Below are positions 51,980 through 62,519 of a stretch of DNA of 64,000 nt, one piece after another (the first letter of the stretch is position 1; each line of letters opens with the position of its first letter). Position numbers and translations under genes: made by a program. The stretch is from Actinobacillus sp. GY-402 (lineage in GTDB: Bacteria > Pseudomonadota > Gammaproteobacteria > Enterobacterales > Pasteurellaceae), in assembly GCF_014843355.1 (NCBI RefSeq), contig NZ_CP062137.1, forward strand, positions 1,860,001-1,924,000. The letters are read 5' to 3'. A model generated the notes under the pieces. That model saw nothing but the letters and a program-made list of their open reading frames with translations. It was not told the DNA's origin and searched no databases.

Positions 51980-53161
51980 TTATTTGTTTTCCGATAATGC
52001 CTTAATAACCCGAGTTATTGCCGCACAAGTTTTATTCAGACTTTCTTCGCTCAGCGTCGGATGAACTAAAAACATTAAGCTGGTTTCACCCAACAATTTC
52101 GCATTTTGCAAACGCTGAACCGGACGCCACGGCGTATCATCAAAAGCCTTTTCCAGATACACTTCGGAACAGGAACCGCTGTAGCAAGGCACACCCTGCT
52201 CGTTAATTTCCTGCATAATCCGATCTCTCGACCAACCTTCCGGCAAGGCTTGCGGATTAACCCGCACATAACATTTATACGCCGCATGCACATAATCCTG
52301 ACCAGGTCTGTGTACGGAGAAATAAGGACTGCCGTCGAAAGCATTCAGAATACGTTCCATATTGCTAATGCGCGTTGCCGTCCAATCCGCCATACGGGTC
52401 AACTGAATACGACCGATGACCGCCTGCATTTCCATCATTCGCCAGTTGGTACCGAATGAATTATGCAGCCAGCGGAAGCCTGACGGGTGCTGTTTGTTGT
52501 AAACCGTATCGAAATCTTTACCGTGATCTTTATAAGACCACATTTTATTCCACAACGCTTTATCGTTGGTGGTTACCATACCGCCTTCGCCGCCTGTCGT
52601 CATAATTTTATCCTGACAGAACGACCAGGCCCCGATATGACCGATAGATCCCGCCGATTTGCCTTTATACATAGCGCCGTGCGCCTGCGCGCAGTCTTCA
52701 ATCACATAAATGCCTTTTTCTTTCGCCAACGCCATAATCGGATCCATATCACACATCCAGCCGGCTAAATGCACACAAATAATCGCTTTGGTATTCGGCG
52801 TTAAAACGGCTTCAATGGTACGACGGGAAATCACCTGAGAATCCGGCTCGACGTCCGCAAATACCGGATTGGCGCCGGCGGTTACGATTGAACTGGCGGA
52901 AGCTAAAAAAGTACGGGAAGTTACGATAACGTCATCACCGGCGCCGATGTCCAACGCTTTCAAAGCCAGATCCAGCGCAACAGTGCCGTTAGTCAGGGCA
53001 ATGGCATATTCTGTCCCCACGTAAGCGGCAAATTCTTTTTCAAATTCTCGGCATTCGGTGCCCGTCCAGTAATTTACCCGGTTTGATAACAGTACGCGGG
53101 AAACGGCGTCGGCCTCTTCTTGAGTAAAAGACGGCCACGGTTCAAAAGCGGTATTCAACAT
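51980..53161 (-). CDS. DegT/DnrJ/EryC1 PLP-dependent sugar aminotransferase
   Basis: 393 aa. PLP lysine in SFCQDKIMTTGGEGGMV, Asp in VIEDCAQAHGA, substrate loop LTNGTVALDLALKAL. Transfers an amino group to a nucleotide keto-sugar. Lies next to the 4,6-dehydratase, so a 4-amino-4,6-dideoxy sugar is the likely product. Confidence 0.87.
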   Translation of the reverse strand: MLNTAFEPWPSFTQEEADAVSRVLLSNRVNYWTGTECREFEKEFAAYVGTEYAIALTNGTVALDLALKALDIGAGDDVIVTSRTFLASASSIVTAGANPVFADVEPDSQVISRRTIEAVLTPNTKAIICVHLAGWMCDMDPIMALAKEKGIYVIEDCAQAHGAMYKGKSAGSIGHIGAWSFCQDKIMTTGGEGGMVTTNDKALWNKMWSYKDHGKDFDTVYNKQHPSGFRWLHNSFGTNWRMMEMQAVIGRIQLTRMADWTATRISNMERILNAFDGSPYFSVHRPGQDYVHAAYKCYVRVNPQALPEGWSRDRIMQEINEQGVPCYSGSCSEVYLEKAFDDTPWRPVQRLQNAKLLGETSLMFLVHPTLSEESLNKTCAAITRVIKALSENK

Positions 53162-53194
53162 AATAAACCCCTTAATGATTAAGCAATAATAAAA

Positions 53195-53839
53195 TTAAAA
53201 ATCTAAAATCGTCGGTAAATCCGACCAATCCGACATATAAAAGTGCGGGAGAAATTCGTGAAGAATTTCAAAATCCTGTTTATGGATATTCGTCCCGCGA
53301 TCCCTTAAACAAATGGTTTTCCAGCCTAATTTATTCGGCGTGACAAAATCTTTTTTAGGATTGTCTCCTATATAAATGTAATGTTCGCATTGCAATGCGT
53401 CCTGAACCAGCCGGTAATTGTTGATACTGGGTTTTTCACTGCCGATTTCCTCCGAAATCACCATGAAATCCAGCAATGGTTCCAATCCCAACGCTTTCAC
53501 TTTATTCCGTTGCGTCACGGAGCGGCCGTCCGTGATTAAGGCAAACCGATAATCCGCCTTCAGCCGGTTTAGTTGTTCCTCCACATGCGGAAAAAGCCTA
53601 ATCTGCGGAATATGAAATCGGTACCAATCCAGCAAAGTTGCCAAATCGACATCATATTGTTTCACCAAATACTGAAAGGCGTTCTCTCCGCTGTGATACA
53701 GTTCGACCAGTCGATTAAATAACGCTTCGCCCTGTTCCGGCGCCAAACGAAACGCAATATGCTGATAAGCGGAATACAGAAAATCGATTTCCGCATACAG
53801 CGTATCGTCCAAATCTAAAACCAGCGCCTTATTTTTCAT
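53195..53839 (-). CDS. HAD-superfamily hydrolase
   Basis: 214 aa from ATG 53839. HAD motif I LDLDDTLY, motif II LITDGRS, Lys in GSEKPSINNY, motif IV YIGDNPKKDF. Overlaps the ATP-grasp gene by 11 bp, so the two likely act together in making a sugar substituent; substrate unknown. Confidence 0.8.
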   Translation of the reverse strand: MKNKALVLDLDDTLYAEIDFLYSAYQHIAFRLAPEQGEALFNRLVELYHSGENAFQYLVKQYDVDLATLLDWYRFHIPQIRLFPHVEEQLNRLKADYRFALITDGRSVTQRNKVKALGLEPLLDFMVISEEIGSEKPSINNYRLVQDALQCEHYIYIGDNPKKDFVTPNKLGWKTICLRDRGTNIHKQDFEILHEFLPHFYMSDWSDLPTILDF

Positions 53840-54794
53840 AATGATGCGCCAGGATTTCCGCGTCATAACGCAGCATTAATAAATCCGCTTCCCAATCGTC
53901 GAAGGCGGGAATCGGTTGATTAAACAAATATTCCTGAATCAACCAGCGCGGATAATTGGCGCCCGCCAGATAACTCAACGGATAACCGCCGCCGAAACGC
54001 GGATTAATTTCAATTCCCAGCATTTCGGCGCTAGATTTGTGATAAAACACCTGCACCGTCAAACAACCGCGCGCACCCGGTAAACGAGACAATTTTTCCG
54101 ATAACTGAGTGACGATGGCGTTTTTCTTGGTCACGCCTTTATTGATTTCGCCCGCCCGCACAAAAATTCGCTTTCTCGGCACCGCACTTTTCAGTGCGGA
54201 ATGTTTATCAAAATAACAATCTACGGTGTATTCGTCGTATTCCGCCGGCGAAATATACTGCATAAACATGAGTTCGGGATTTTCCAGCTGCTCCGGTGAA
54301 ATATCCTCCGGTTTTTCCGCCACAAAAATCCCTTTGCTCAAACTGCCGTTATAAGGTTTCACAAAAACCGGATATTCAAACCGACCTTTCTCAAATTGTT
54401 TAGGCACGGCAATACCCTGTTCAACAAACAATTGGTTGGTTAATCGTTTATCGCGACATTTTCTGACAAATTCCGCATCACTGACGGAAATAAAAATGCC
54501 TTTATCCTTAAACTGCTGCAAGTGTTCGCTTAAAACCAATAATTCCGTATCAATGGTCGGAACAATTAATTTCACGTTATTTGCTTCGCAGATTTCAAGT
54601 AATGTCGGAATATAACCGGCATCCGTCACCCTAGGCACCCGGAAACGGTCGTCCGCCACATAACAGGCCGGCGCCAGTTCGGGATTTAAATCCACGGTCA
54701 ACACTTTTCCGCCGCTCACTAATTGCGATAATTCTTTCTTAAACGCCTGAACGAGAGAAACCCGTTGTCCGGCTGAGGTAACAAGAATGTTCAT
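53829..54794 (-). CDS. ATP-grasp enzyme (carbamoyl-phosphate-synthase-like)
   Basis: 321 aa. N-terminal Rossmann-like part (MNILVTSAGQRVSLVQAFKK), ATP-grasp with YPVFVKPYNGSLSKGIFVAE and the metal-binding LGIEINPRFGGGYPLS. Such proteins in polysaccharide loci ligate a carboxylate to an amine using ATP. Overlaps both neighbours. Confidence 0.8.
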   Translation of the reverse strand: MNILVTSAGQRVSLVQAFKKELSQLVSGGKVLTVDLNPELAPACYVADDRFRVPRVTDAGYIPTLLEICEANNVKLIVPTIDTELLVLSEHLQQFKDKGIFISVSDAEFVRKCRDKRLTNQLFVEQGIAVPKQFEKGRFEYPVFVKPYNGSLSKGIFVAEKPEDISPEQLENPELMFMQYISPAEYDEYTVDCYFDKHSALKSAVPRKRIFVRAGEINKGVTKKNAIVTQLSEKLSRLPGARGCLTVQVFYHKSSAEMLGIEINPRFGGGYPLSYLAGANYPRWLIQEYLFNQPIPAFDDWEADLLMLRYDAEILAHHYEK

Positions 54795-55390
54795 GATTTT
54801 TTATTCCCTTCAAATTTAGGCATAGTGGCGTCATTTGCCGCGTTAATATCGTCTTTCGCAATCACTTTTTGAATGGTTTTCGCGATGATTTTCAAATCTA
54901 ACCAGAATGATCGGTTTTCCACATACCAGGCATCCAATTCAAATTTTTGTTCCCAACTGATGGCGTTACGCCCGTTCACCTGAGCATAGCCGGTAATGCC
55001 CGGTTTCACGTCGTGGCGTTTAGCTTGCCGTTCGTTATAAAGCGGTAAATATTCCATCAGTAACGGGCGAGGCCCTACCAGACTCATATCGCCTTTTAAC
55101 ACGTTCCAGAGCTCCGGTAATTCGTCCAGACTGGTGGCGCGAAGCATTTTACCGAACGGCGTTAAGCGTTCCGCATCCGGTAAAATATTGCCGTTGTGAT
55201 CCACGCCGTCTTTCATGGTTCTGAACTTGATCATCTCAAACGGTTTACCGTGCAAGCCCGGACGGATTTGTTTAAACAAAACCGGCGAACCCAAATTCCG
55301 TTTTACCTTATAAGCCACGAATAAATATACGGGTGAAAGCAAAACTAAGGCTGTCAGCGCAATAACAATATCGAAAAAACGTTTTACCAT
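54791..55390 (-). CDS. Initiating sugar-phosphate transferase (PglC/WcaJ small type)
   Basis: 199 aa, single N-terminal membrane (re-entrant) helix (FFDIVIALTALVLLSPVYLF) and the bacterial sugar transferase signature (KFRTMKDG, LRATSLDELPELWNVLKGDM, VGPRPLL). Places the first sugar phosphate on undecaprenyl phosphate at the inner membrane. Overlaps the polymerase gene. Confidence 0.88.
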   Translation of the reverse strand: MVKRFFDIVIALTALVLLSPVYLFVAYKVKRNLGSPVLFKQIRPGLHGKPFEMIKFRTMKDGVDHNGNILPDAERLTPFGKMLRATSLDELPELWNVLKGDMSLVGPRPLLMEYLPLYNERQAKRHDVKPGITGYAQVNGRNAISWEQKFELDAWYVENRSFWLDLKIIAKTIQKVIAKDDINAANDATMPKFEGNKKS

Positions 55391-56673
55391 GAAGAACTCC
55401 TACTGCCGACCGATTTCGAGCTGGCGAAAGTACCGTTTTTAGCCAGAACGGCATAAACTAAAACCAGGAAAAGCGGATACCAGACTAACGGCAATCTCAA
55501 AATGGAAGACGGCACCCAAACGATCCAACAGAAATTAATAAAAATAAATAAAATAAATATGCGTTCTTTCCAGGCTAATAAATAATCGGTTAATACGTAA
55601 TAAATAGCATTCAATATAAAGTATAAAAATGCTAAGAATGCAAAAATACCGAAAGCCAAATAAATCTCAATAAAGAAACTGTGCGGATTGGTATAACCCA
55701 ACGGAAAACTTAACTTTATTCGATCGAAATACTGAATGTAATCCCGCGGACCGTAACCCAACCAAAGAATTTTAAAATTATCTAAGAACGCGGTATAAAT
55801 TTCTGTCCGATAACCGACGGACTTATCATCCGCCATAGAAAATATAACTAATGAAAAACGTTCTATCGGACGTTCCAACCAATCAATTTTGGCAAGTAAA
55901 ATAAATAACTCCTGCAACCAGGAAAGATTAAATATAAATAATGCGACCACACAGGCGAAAAACAGATATATCGCCTTAAAATAGACCGATGCATTTAAAA
56001 ATAATATTAACATCAGCATAATCAGATAACTCAGTAATACCGAGCGGGACGCACTGACTACAACCGCCAAACCGATAATCAACAACAACGCATATCCGGT
56101 TAATTTCCATTTCCAATTGTTTTCTCGGATGATATAAAAAAATCCTATTAACGCGGCAAGTGAAATCATAATCACAGCCTGGTCATTAGTATTAAAGAAA
56201 AATCCTTTAAACGCATTATCGGTTACCGTTAATTCGTCATTACCCGACACCAACTGAAAACCCAGCAAAGCCTCAATAAAAAATCCCGCCAAAACAATTA
56301 ACGACATTCCCAATAACAAACGTCGGATACCCGCTTCGCCATCATTCCGATTAAATGCCAAAAAAGAATAATGAAATAAGAAAATCACAATACCGAAAAA
56401 GAACGAATCCACCGCTTTATCCGTTGAAAACGAATTTAATAATGAAATTCCCACAAAGAAAAACAGCGCATATAACGGAAATATCAGTTTTAAAAAGTCC
56501 TTTTCTATCTCTCTAAAAAAGAGCGTCATAAAAGACAAGAAAAAAAATACGAAACTCAGCGCACTATCCAATCGAGGTAAGCCTAACAGATTAGATAATG
56601 CGGGCGAAAATATGACCAATCCCAATGCAAAAAATAATAACAGCTTAAAAGTACTGATAACGCTAATATTCAT
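55384..56673 (-). CDS. wzy: Polysaccharide polymerase, Wzy-like
   Basis: 429 aa with about 11 membrane helices and a large periplasmic loop, including YTNPHSFFIEIYLAFG, the Wzy_C-type motif. Joins repeat units on the periplasmic face. AT-rich like the neighbouring wzx. Specificity unknown. Confidence 0.8.
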   Translation of the reverse strand: MNISVISTFKLLLFFALGLVIFSPALSNLLGLPRLDSALSFVFFFLSFMTLFFREIEKDFLKLIFPLYALFFFVGISLLNSFSTDKAVDSFFFGIVIFLFHYSFLAFNRNDGEAGIRRLLLGMSLIVLAGFFIEALLGFQLVSGNDELTVTDNAFKGFFFNTNDQAVIMISLAALIGFFYIIRENNWKWKLTGYALLLIIGLAVVVSASRSVLLSYLIMLMLILFLNASVYFKAIYLFFACVVALFIFNLSWLQELFILLAKIDWLERPIERFSLVIFSMADDKSVGYRTEIYTAFLDNFKILWLGYGPRDYIQYFDRIKLSFPLGYTNPHSFFIEIYLAFGIFAFLAFLYFILNAIYYVLTDYLLAWKERIFILFIFINFCWIVWVPSSILRLPLVWYPLFLVLVYAVLAKNGTFASSKSVGSRSSSW

Positions 56674-56674
56674 A

Positions 56675-57856
56675 TCAAATAATATTTTTGATTAATTTCT
56701 CAATTTCTTTATAAGAACGTTCACGTAAGAATTTCTCTTTCGCAAGCGATAAATTAACTTGAGACATATTGTTTAAAACCGTTCTGTCTTCCGCCAATTT
56801 ATTTAATTCGGCGGCCAATTCCCGATAATTCCCCGCCGCATATTGAATGCCACCGCCTTGCGCCAGCAGTTTTTCCACTTCCGGATGTTTCTGACAGCTT
56901 AAAATCGGCAATCCACAGCAAATATAATCGGATAATTTATTAGTAATACTGCCTTCCGACGAAGCTTTAATAGCATTCAGCGCCACATCGGAATCCGCCA
57001 GCATTCGCATGGCTTCGTTATAAGGATGAACGCCTAAAAACGCCACATGACCGCCCAATTGGCGGTTCAGCGCCTGCAGGGAAGCTTCATGCGGACCGGT
57101 GCCGATAAATTGAATGTTCACCTTCTCGCTGCACAACGGCGCGGCTTTCACCACGGTCTCCAAATCATAACTGCCCGCCATGGTGCCTAAATAAGTGGCA
57201 ATCAATTTACCCGTTGTTTTTTTATCCTCCGATTTGGCGAATAAAAAATCTCCGCCAATATAGACCGCACTTTTCAGCGTATCCGGCAAATGATTCACAT
57301 CCGCCCGGCGCAAATAAGTTTCCGAAACTGCCACTAACGCATCCGCATAGCCGTATGTTTTATCGGCATAGCGCGTAATCGGCTTCATCAGCATTTTGCC
57401 GATTGGCGTAGAAAAAAACGCAATAGGCCCGGCAATGGCTTCCGGCCAAACATCCTGCACATCGATAACCAATTTAAAATTTTTACTTTGCTTATATTTG
57501 CCTAAAATATAATTTGTTCTAATTAACGGATAAGCGGAATAAACCACATCGATTTTTCGTGCATAATTTTTTAAAAAGGTTTCAAAATGACGGCAAAACG
57601 CATGGTGACTGATTAAGCGGCGAATGCTGACATTTTTGGCGTATCCCGGTTCATCCAATAAAACCACGTTCACATTATCCAAGTGCGGTACGTTTTCGCG
57701 ATGTTTTTTTAAGAAATGACAATATTTACTGGTCACCAATGTCACGTCAAATTCCGTCGATAACATTTTGGCAAGATAAATAAATCGGTTCATTCCCATT
57801 TCATGAGGAAACGTGACATAAGGCGCAACAATCATAATGTGCTTTTTATCTTGCAT
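56675..57856 (-). CDS. GT4-family glycosyltransferase
   Basis: 393 aa, GT-B fold. N-terminal acceptor domain (MIVAPYVTFPHEMGMNRFIY), C-terminal donor domain with KLIATYLGTMAGSYDLETVV and ASSEGSITNKLSDYICCGLP. Adds one sugar to the lipid-linked repeat unit in the cytoplasm. Overlaps wzx by 11 bp. Confidence 0.8.
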   Translation of the reverse strand: MQDKKHIMIVAPYVTFPHEMGMNRFIYLAKMLSTEFDVTLVTSKYCHFLKKHRENVPHLDNVNVVLLDEPGYAKNVSIRRLISHHAFCRHFETFLKNYARKIDVVYSAYPLIRTNYILGKYKQSKNFKLVIDVQDVWPEAIAGPIAFFSTPIGKMLMKPITRYADKTYGYADALVAVSETYLRRADVNHLPDTLKSAVYIGGDFLFAKSEDKKTTGKLIATYLGTMAGSYDLETVVKAAPLCSEKVNIQFIGTGPHEASLQALNRQLGGHVAFLGVHPYNEAMRMLADSDVALNAIKASSEGSITNKLSDYICCGLPILSCQKHPEVEKLLAQGGGIQYAAGNYRELAAELNKLAEDRTVLNNMSQVNLSLAKEKFLRERSYKEIEKLIKNII

Positions 57857-59153
57857 TTCTTAATCCTTTTATAAAACTTACCATCATGCCGAAATCCGAA
57901 GGCTTCGGAACGATATGCCAAAACGCCCGGCTTTGTGTCACTCGGTTAAAAGCGATCAATCGCAACACTAAATCCATGGTGTAGGCAAGCGTCGTCGCAA
58001 TGGAGGCTCCGATTAATCCCCATAACGGCACAAGGCATAAACTCAATACCGTATTAATCCCGAACACCCAGTAAGAATTTTTCAGATTTAATTCGGCAAA
58101 TCCCCGGGCGGCAAGATCGTTAGCTAAAATTCTTGACGGTGTCCAGGCTAAAATTCCCGGCAATAACAGCAATATTACGGACACCGCCTTTTCATATTCC
58201 GCACCGAATAAAATTCTTACGATGAGGGAAGACAAACAAGCAAATGCGATACCGATAACCAGCGTGACAATAAAGGTCAGTCTGGCACTGTCTAATGTGA
58301 GTTTTGCGACTTCTCGGTCGTCACCGCCTTCTCCTAATTTATTGGATAATCGGGGGAGCAATACCGTACTGACCGCCTGAGAAGGCAACCACAATTTTTC
58401 CGCCAGCTGCATCCCGACCGAATAAATACCCACCACTACCGGCGTAGTGAAATAACCTAAAATCAACAATGAAAACCGATAATTCAACAAAGTAATAATG
58501 TTACTTAAATGAGATTTCAGTCCGTAACCGATAAAGTCGAAAAAAAAGCGTTTCAGCGAATAAGTTTCCACCTTGATTAATTTCAGGATAATTCGCAGTA
58601 AAATAAAGAAACTTATCCAATGGCTTAACACATAGGCAGTTAAAATAGAACTCACATCGTTTGAAAACAGAATCGCCACCATTGAAATCAGAAAAATGAC
58701 TAACGGCTGAGCAACACAAACAATATTGAACCATTTAAAGTTCTGCACCGCCTGAATTAAAGAAGGCAATACGGTAAAAAATGTCTGCGGCAACAAAGAA
58801 GCCAAGGATAAATACAATAAACTCACCGGCACTTCGTTAAAAAAATACTGCCCGAAATAATGCACCACGATACCTAACGCCAAACCGGTCACTATCGACA
58901 AAGCGGATAAGAAAATCAAATTGGCATACAACGCCTGATTTTCATTAACCATTTTCCGCCCGATGGCATAAATATTGATACTCTGTAAACCAAAAGTAAT
59001 GATTTGAGAAAATAACGTCGGCAACAAAATGGCTAACGTATATTGCCCCATTTGCTCGGTACCCAATCCTCTGGCAATTACAATTAATGTAATAACCTGC
59101 AGAACACCGACTAAAATCTGTCTGACAAAAACCGTCGATATTAATCTCACCAT
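57846..59153 (-). CDS. wzx: Polysaccharide repeat-unit flippase, Wzx-like
   Basis: 435 aa, about 12 membrane helices, MATE/MVF fold (LGTEQMGQYTLAILLPTLFS). Moves the lipid-linked unit across the inner membrane. Wzx, Wzy, Wzc and Wza together define a Wzy-dependent pathway. Confidence 0.85.
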   Translation of the reverse strand: MVRLISTVFVRQILVGVLQVITLIVIARGLGTEQMGQYTLAILLPTLFSQIITFGLQSINIYAIGRKMVNENQALYANLIFLSALSIVTGLALGIVVHYFGQYFFNEVPVSLLYLSLASLLPQTFFTVLPSLIQAVQNFKWFNIVCVAQPLVIFLISMVAILFSNDVSSILTAYVLSHWISFFILLRIILKLIKVETYSLKRFFFDFIGYGLKSHLSNIITLLNYRFSLLILGYFTTPVVVGIYSVGMQLAEKLWLPSQAVSTVLLPRLSNKLGEGGDDREVAKLTLDSARLTFIVTLVIGIAFACLSSLIVRILFGAEYEKAVSVILLLLPGILAWTPSRILANDLAARGFAELNLKNSYWVFGINTVLSLCLVPLWGLIGASIATTLAYTMDLVLRLIAFNRVTQSRAFWHIVPKPSDFGMMVSFIKGLRNAR

Positions 59154-59157
59154 AACG

Positions 59158-60315
59158 TTACTTTTTATCTAAAATATCCCGATAAATATTTGTCAGTTTA
59201 TTGACAAACGGCTTTTTGGAATAGGCATCGATACAGCGCCGCCGGATTTGCTCGTTATCAAATTTTTCCTGATTGGCAAGAAATTCCAAAATACCTTTCG
59301 CCAGTTCCTTTTCATCGCCCGCTTTGACAAATAAACCGTCACCTTCCGTTAAAATGGATTCGGGGCCGCCACACAATGTGGATACCACCGGTGTACCTTG
59401 TGACAAAGCTTCGATAACCACCACGCCGAAAGTCTCGATATAACTGGAAAGAACAAAACCCAGACTTTCTTTCATTAATTGGCAAACTTCCCCGCGGGAA
59501 AGCGCCCCCAGTAAAGTTACGTTATTTTCCAGACCTAAAGTTTTGATTAGCATTTCCAGTTTGGCCCGTTCGGGCCCCTCTCCGCCAATCATGAGCTTTA
59601 ATTGCGGATATTCTTCCACAACGTTGGCAAAGGCTTTGATTAATACATCAAATCCTTTCTTTGCATGTAAAAATGCGACGGCGCACAGCTGATATTTTCG
59701 CGCCGATAAATTCATCGAACTTTCGACAAACAAATCATCCAGCAAATTAGGAAAAACCGTCCATTCTTTACCGTTTAATTTCTGTTTTAACAGATCCGCC
59801 AGGCTTTTACTGACAGCCAATAATTTGCTTGCCGCCGCTTCGGAGCGTTTCAAATACGGCCATTCCCAGTCTTTCACCAATCCCCGCCCGAAAACCGAAC
59901 TGTGCTCGGTAACACAGTAAGGAATTTGATATTTTTTATGGATTTCCAGTGCCAAAGGTCCCGCATGTAATAAACTATGCACATGCAAAATATCCGGCAT
60001 GCCTTGTTCTTTAACATAACGTTCGAATAATGCCAATCCGGCTTTCACCCAACGCTTTAAATCCAAGTAAGGAATCTTAGGAAACCAGAATACGCCATGT
60101 TGAAAATACGTGCTAATATTGCCGTCCTGCCAGAATTCTTGATCATAACGACCCAGAACCGCATTTTTACCTAACCGTAATGATCTAAACTGCGGCGCAA
60201 TCACACCGACTTTCACACCGGAATCAGCGAGAACATAAGCTTGTTCTCGAAAAAATGCGCCGTTCAGATCATCTTTATGTAAAGGGTACCAAGACGGCAA
60301 TATCAGAATATGCAT
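59158..60315 (-). CDS. GT4-family glycosyltransferase
   Basis: 385 aa. N-terminal MHILILPSWYPLHKDDLNGA, donor domain KLMIGGEGPERAKLEMLIKT and the EX7E-type motif around SYIETFGVVVIEALSQGTPV. Cytoplasmic, retaining GT-B enzyme; stop and start overlap by one base with the next upstream gene. Confidence 0.87.
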   Translation of the reverse strand: MHILILPSWYPLHKDDLNGAFFREQAYVLADSGVKVGVIAPQFRSLRLGKNAVLGRYDQEFWQDGNISTYFQHGVFWFPKIPYLDLKRWVKAGLALFERYVKEQGMPDILHVHSLLHAGPLALEIHKKYQIPYCVTEHSSVFGRGLVKDWEWPYLKRSEAAASKLLAVSKSLADLLKQKLNGKEWTVFPNLLDDLFVESSMNLSARKYQLCAVAFLHAKKGFDVLIKAFANVVEEYPQLKLMIGGEGPERAKLEMLIKTLGLENNVTLLGALSRGEVCQLMKESLGFVLSSYIETFGVVVIEALSQGTPVVSTLCGGPESILTEGDGLFVKAGDEKELAKGILEFLANQEKFDNEQIRRRCIDAYSKKPFVNKLTNIYRDILDKK

Positions 60316-61418
60316 TACAATTCCTTATATAATTTCAACAATTTTTGTGCATATTTTTTCGGATCGCATTCGCGAATAATCAAATCATACGCATTATTCA
60401 CATAAGATTCGGTTGCCGTTTTATCGTCAATCGTCCGGCAAACCGCTTCCGCCATAGCGGCGATATCGCGCGGCTCAATCAGATGTCCCGTACTACCGTT
60501 TATCACGATTTCTTCAATACCCGCGGCTCTAAAGGCACAAACCGGCACTTTCATAATCATCGCCTCGACAATGGAATTGGATAAACCCGCGCCGCTGTCA
60601 CCGTCAACAACCAGCGGACTGACAAACACATCGACACCGTCCATAAAAGCAGTCACATCCGATACATTGCCCGCAAACTTCACCTGTTGCTCAATCCCTA
60701 AATCTCCAGCAATCTTTTCCAAGACCCCTCGATGCGGGCCATCACCGCCAATAACAAATTCAAACTGACGTTCCGGGTGATAAGTTAAACAATATTTCGC
60801 AAAATCCAGAAATAACTCAACGCTGCGCCCTTCCCGCAAAGCGGATAAAGTACCAATCACAAACCGCGACTTTTCCAAGGACTTCATCGGCTTGCTGGTC
60901 GGAATTAAACGATATGCATTGTAAATATAAGAAGTTTGCACCTCCGGATAACCGTAGCGAATCAGCTTTTGTTGTTCAAGCTTACAATTTCCCAGCCCTC
61001 TCACGCCCATTTTGACAAAAAACGGTACGACTTTTTGATAAGTCTCATGATCCAAACCGCGCGATGTCCAGAAAATCTTCACTTGTTTATTTTTGAAGAA
61101 TTTCTTCGCCAACCAAATAAACAACAACGGACGCGCCATTTGGGCATGAATCACATCAATTTGCTTATCATTCACCGTTTTCACCAACTGATAAACATAA
61201 TTAAGTAGTTTCAGCGGATTCTTGGTATGACAATCCGCATTAATTTGTTGAATACCCAATTTGTTGATCGTATCAAACAGCGGTCCGGTTTTACCGAAAA
61301 CCGTCACCGACTCCACGAGCGGATTCAATTCGGTGGCGGCAATCAGAGTAGCGATCTCCGTTCCGCCGATATGCCCCATATCGCTCACCAGCAATACGCG
61401 TAATTTAGCCTGGCTCAT
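60315..61418 (-). CDS. GT4-family glycosyltransferase
   Basis: 367 aa. LLVSDMGHIGGTEIATLIAA at the N-terminus, donor domain FVIGGDGPHRGVLEKIAGDL, then GAGLSNSIVEAMIMKVPVCA with the conserved Glu. Adds another sugar of the repeat unit. Confidence 0.87.
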   Translation of the reverse strand: MSQAKLRVLLVSDMGHIGGTEIATLIAATELNPLVESVTVFGKTGPLFDTINKLGIQQINADCHTKNPLKLLNYVYQLVKTVNDKQIDVIHAQMARPLLFIWLAKKFFKNKQVKIFWTSRGLDHETYQKVVPFFVKMGVRGLGNCKLEQQKLIRYGYPEVQTSYIYNAYRLIPTSKPMKSLEKSRFVIGTLSALREGRSVELFLDFAKYCLTYHPERQFEFVIGGDGPHRGVLEKIAGDLGIEQQVKFAGNVSDVTAFMDGVDVFVSPLVVDGDSGAGLSNSIVEAMIMKVPVCAFRAAGIEEIVINGSTGHLIEPRDIAAMAEAVCRTIDDKTATESYVNNAYDLIIRECDPKKYAQKLLKLYKEL

Positions 61419-61429
61419 GGCGAAAAATC

Positions 61430-62506
61430 CTATACTAAACTTTGCACAATCTTTTGCTGTTCTTCCGATGTGAGATACGGATGCATCGGCAAACTCATCA
61501 CACGTTCGGCAATTAAATCTCCCACCGGTAAATTGATACGGCTATCCGCCACCGCCGGTTGTTTATTTAACGGAATCGGATAATGAACTGCGGTCGGAAT
61601 TCCCAACGTTTTTAGTTTTTCCTGTACCTCGGCACGATTATCCACTTGGATGGTGTACTGCGCCCAGGCGCTTTGGTTATGCGCTTCAATAAACGGCGTG
61701 CTGTTGATGCCGGCTTGATTAAACAAACGGGTATAGTTTTCCGCCACCCGTTGACGGGCCGAAATTTCATCGTCCAGGATCGCCAGTTTTGGCAACAAAA
61801 TCGCCGCCTGTAAGGTGTCCAAACGGCTGTTTACGCCCACGCGGATATGATGATAACGACGATCCTGACCGTGTCTTGCCACCTGACGAATCACTTTTGC
61901 CAATTCATCATCGTTAGTAAAAATTGCACCGCCGTCGCCATAACAGCCTAAAGGTTTGCTTGGAAAAAAGCTGGTACAGGCGATAGTGGTTAAATTGCAA
62001 CTTTTACGGTTTTTATAGCTCGCGCCGAAACTTTGTGCGGCATCTTCAATGACCGGTAAGTTATATTTCTGCGCCACGGCATTTACCGCGTCAAAATCCG
62101 CACATTGTCCGTATAAACTCACGGGAATAATGGCTTTAGTACGCGGTGTGATTGCCGCTTCCAGTTTTGTCGCGTCAATATTGTAGGTTTTCGGATCCAC
62201 ATCCACATAAACCGGTTTTGCGCCTAATAAAGCGACGGTTTCCGCCGTAGCGATATAAGTAAATCCCGGGGTAATCACTTCATCACCGGCGCCGATGCCC
62301 AACGCCATTTGCGCAATTTGTAACGCATCCGTGCCGTTAGCGCAGCTGATACAATATTTTGCGCCGACATAAGCCGCCAGCTTTTCTTCCAATTCCGCGA
62401 CTTCCGGACCTAAAATATATTTACCGTGCGCCAACACTTTCTGAATACCCGCGTCAATTTGCGCTTTAATTCTTTGCTGCTGAGCATTTAAATCAATGAA
62501 TTCCAT
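61430..62506 (-). CDS. wlbC: UDP-sugar 3-aminotransferase (WlbC/WbpE-like)
   Basis: 358 aa DegT-type PLP enzyme with IEDAAQSFGASYKNR and the PLP-lysine motif TSFFPSKPLGCYGDGG. With the flanking WlbB- and WlbA-like genes it fits the pathway to UDP-2,3-diacetamido-2,3-dideoxy-uronic acid: oxidation at C3, amination at C3, N-acetylation. Confidence 0.85.
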   Translation of the reverse strand: MEFIDLNAQQQRIKAQIDAGIQKVLAHGKYILGPEVAELEEKLAAYVGAKYCISCANGTDALQIAQMALGIGAGDEVITPGFTYIATAETVALLGAKPVYVDVDPKTYNIDATKLEAAITPRTKAIIPVSLYGQCADFDAVNAVAQKYNLPVIEDAAQSFGASYKNRKSCNLTTIACTSFFPSKPLGCYGDGGAIFTNDDELAKVIRQVARHGQDRRYHHIRVGVNSRLDTLQAAILLPKLAILDDEISARQRVAENYTRLFNQAGINSTPFIEAHNQSAWAQYTIQVDNRAEVQEKLKTLGIPTAVHYPIPLNKQPAVADSRINLPVGDLIAERVMSLPMHPYLTSEEQQKIVQSLV

Positions 62507-62519
62507 CTTCTTTACCTGC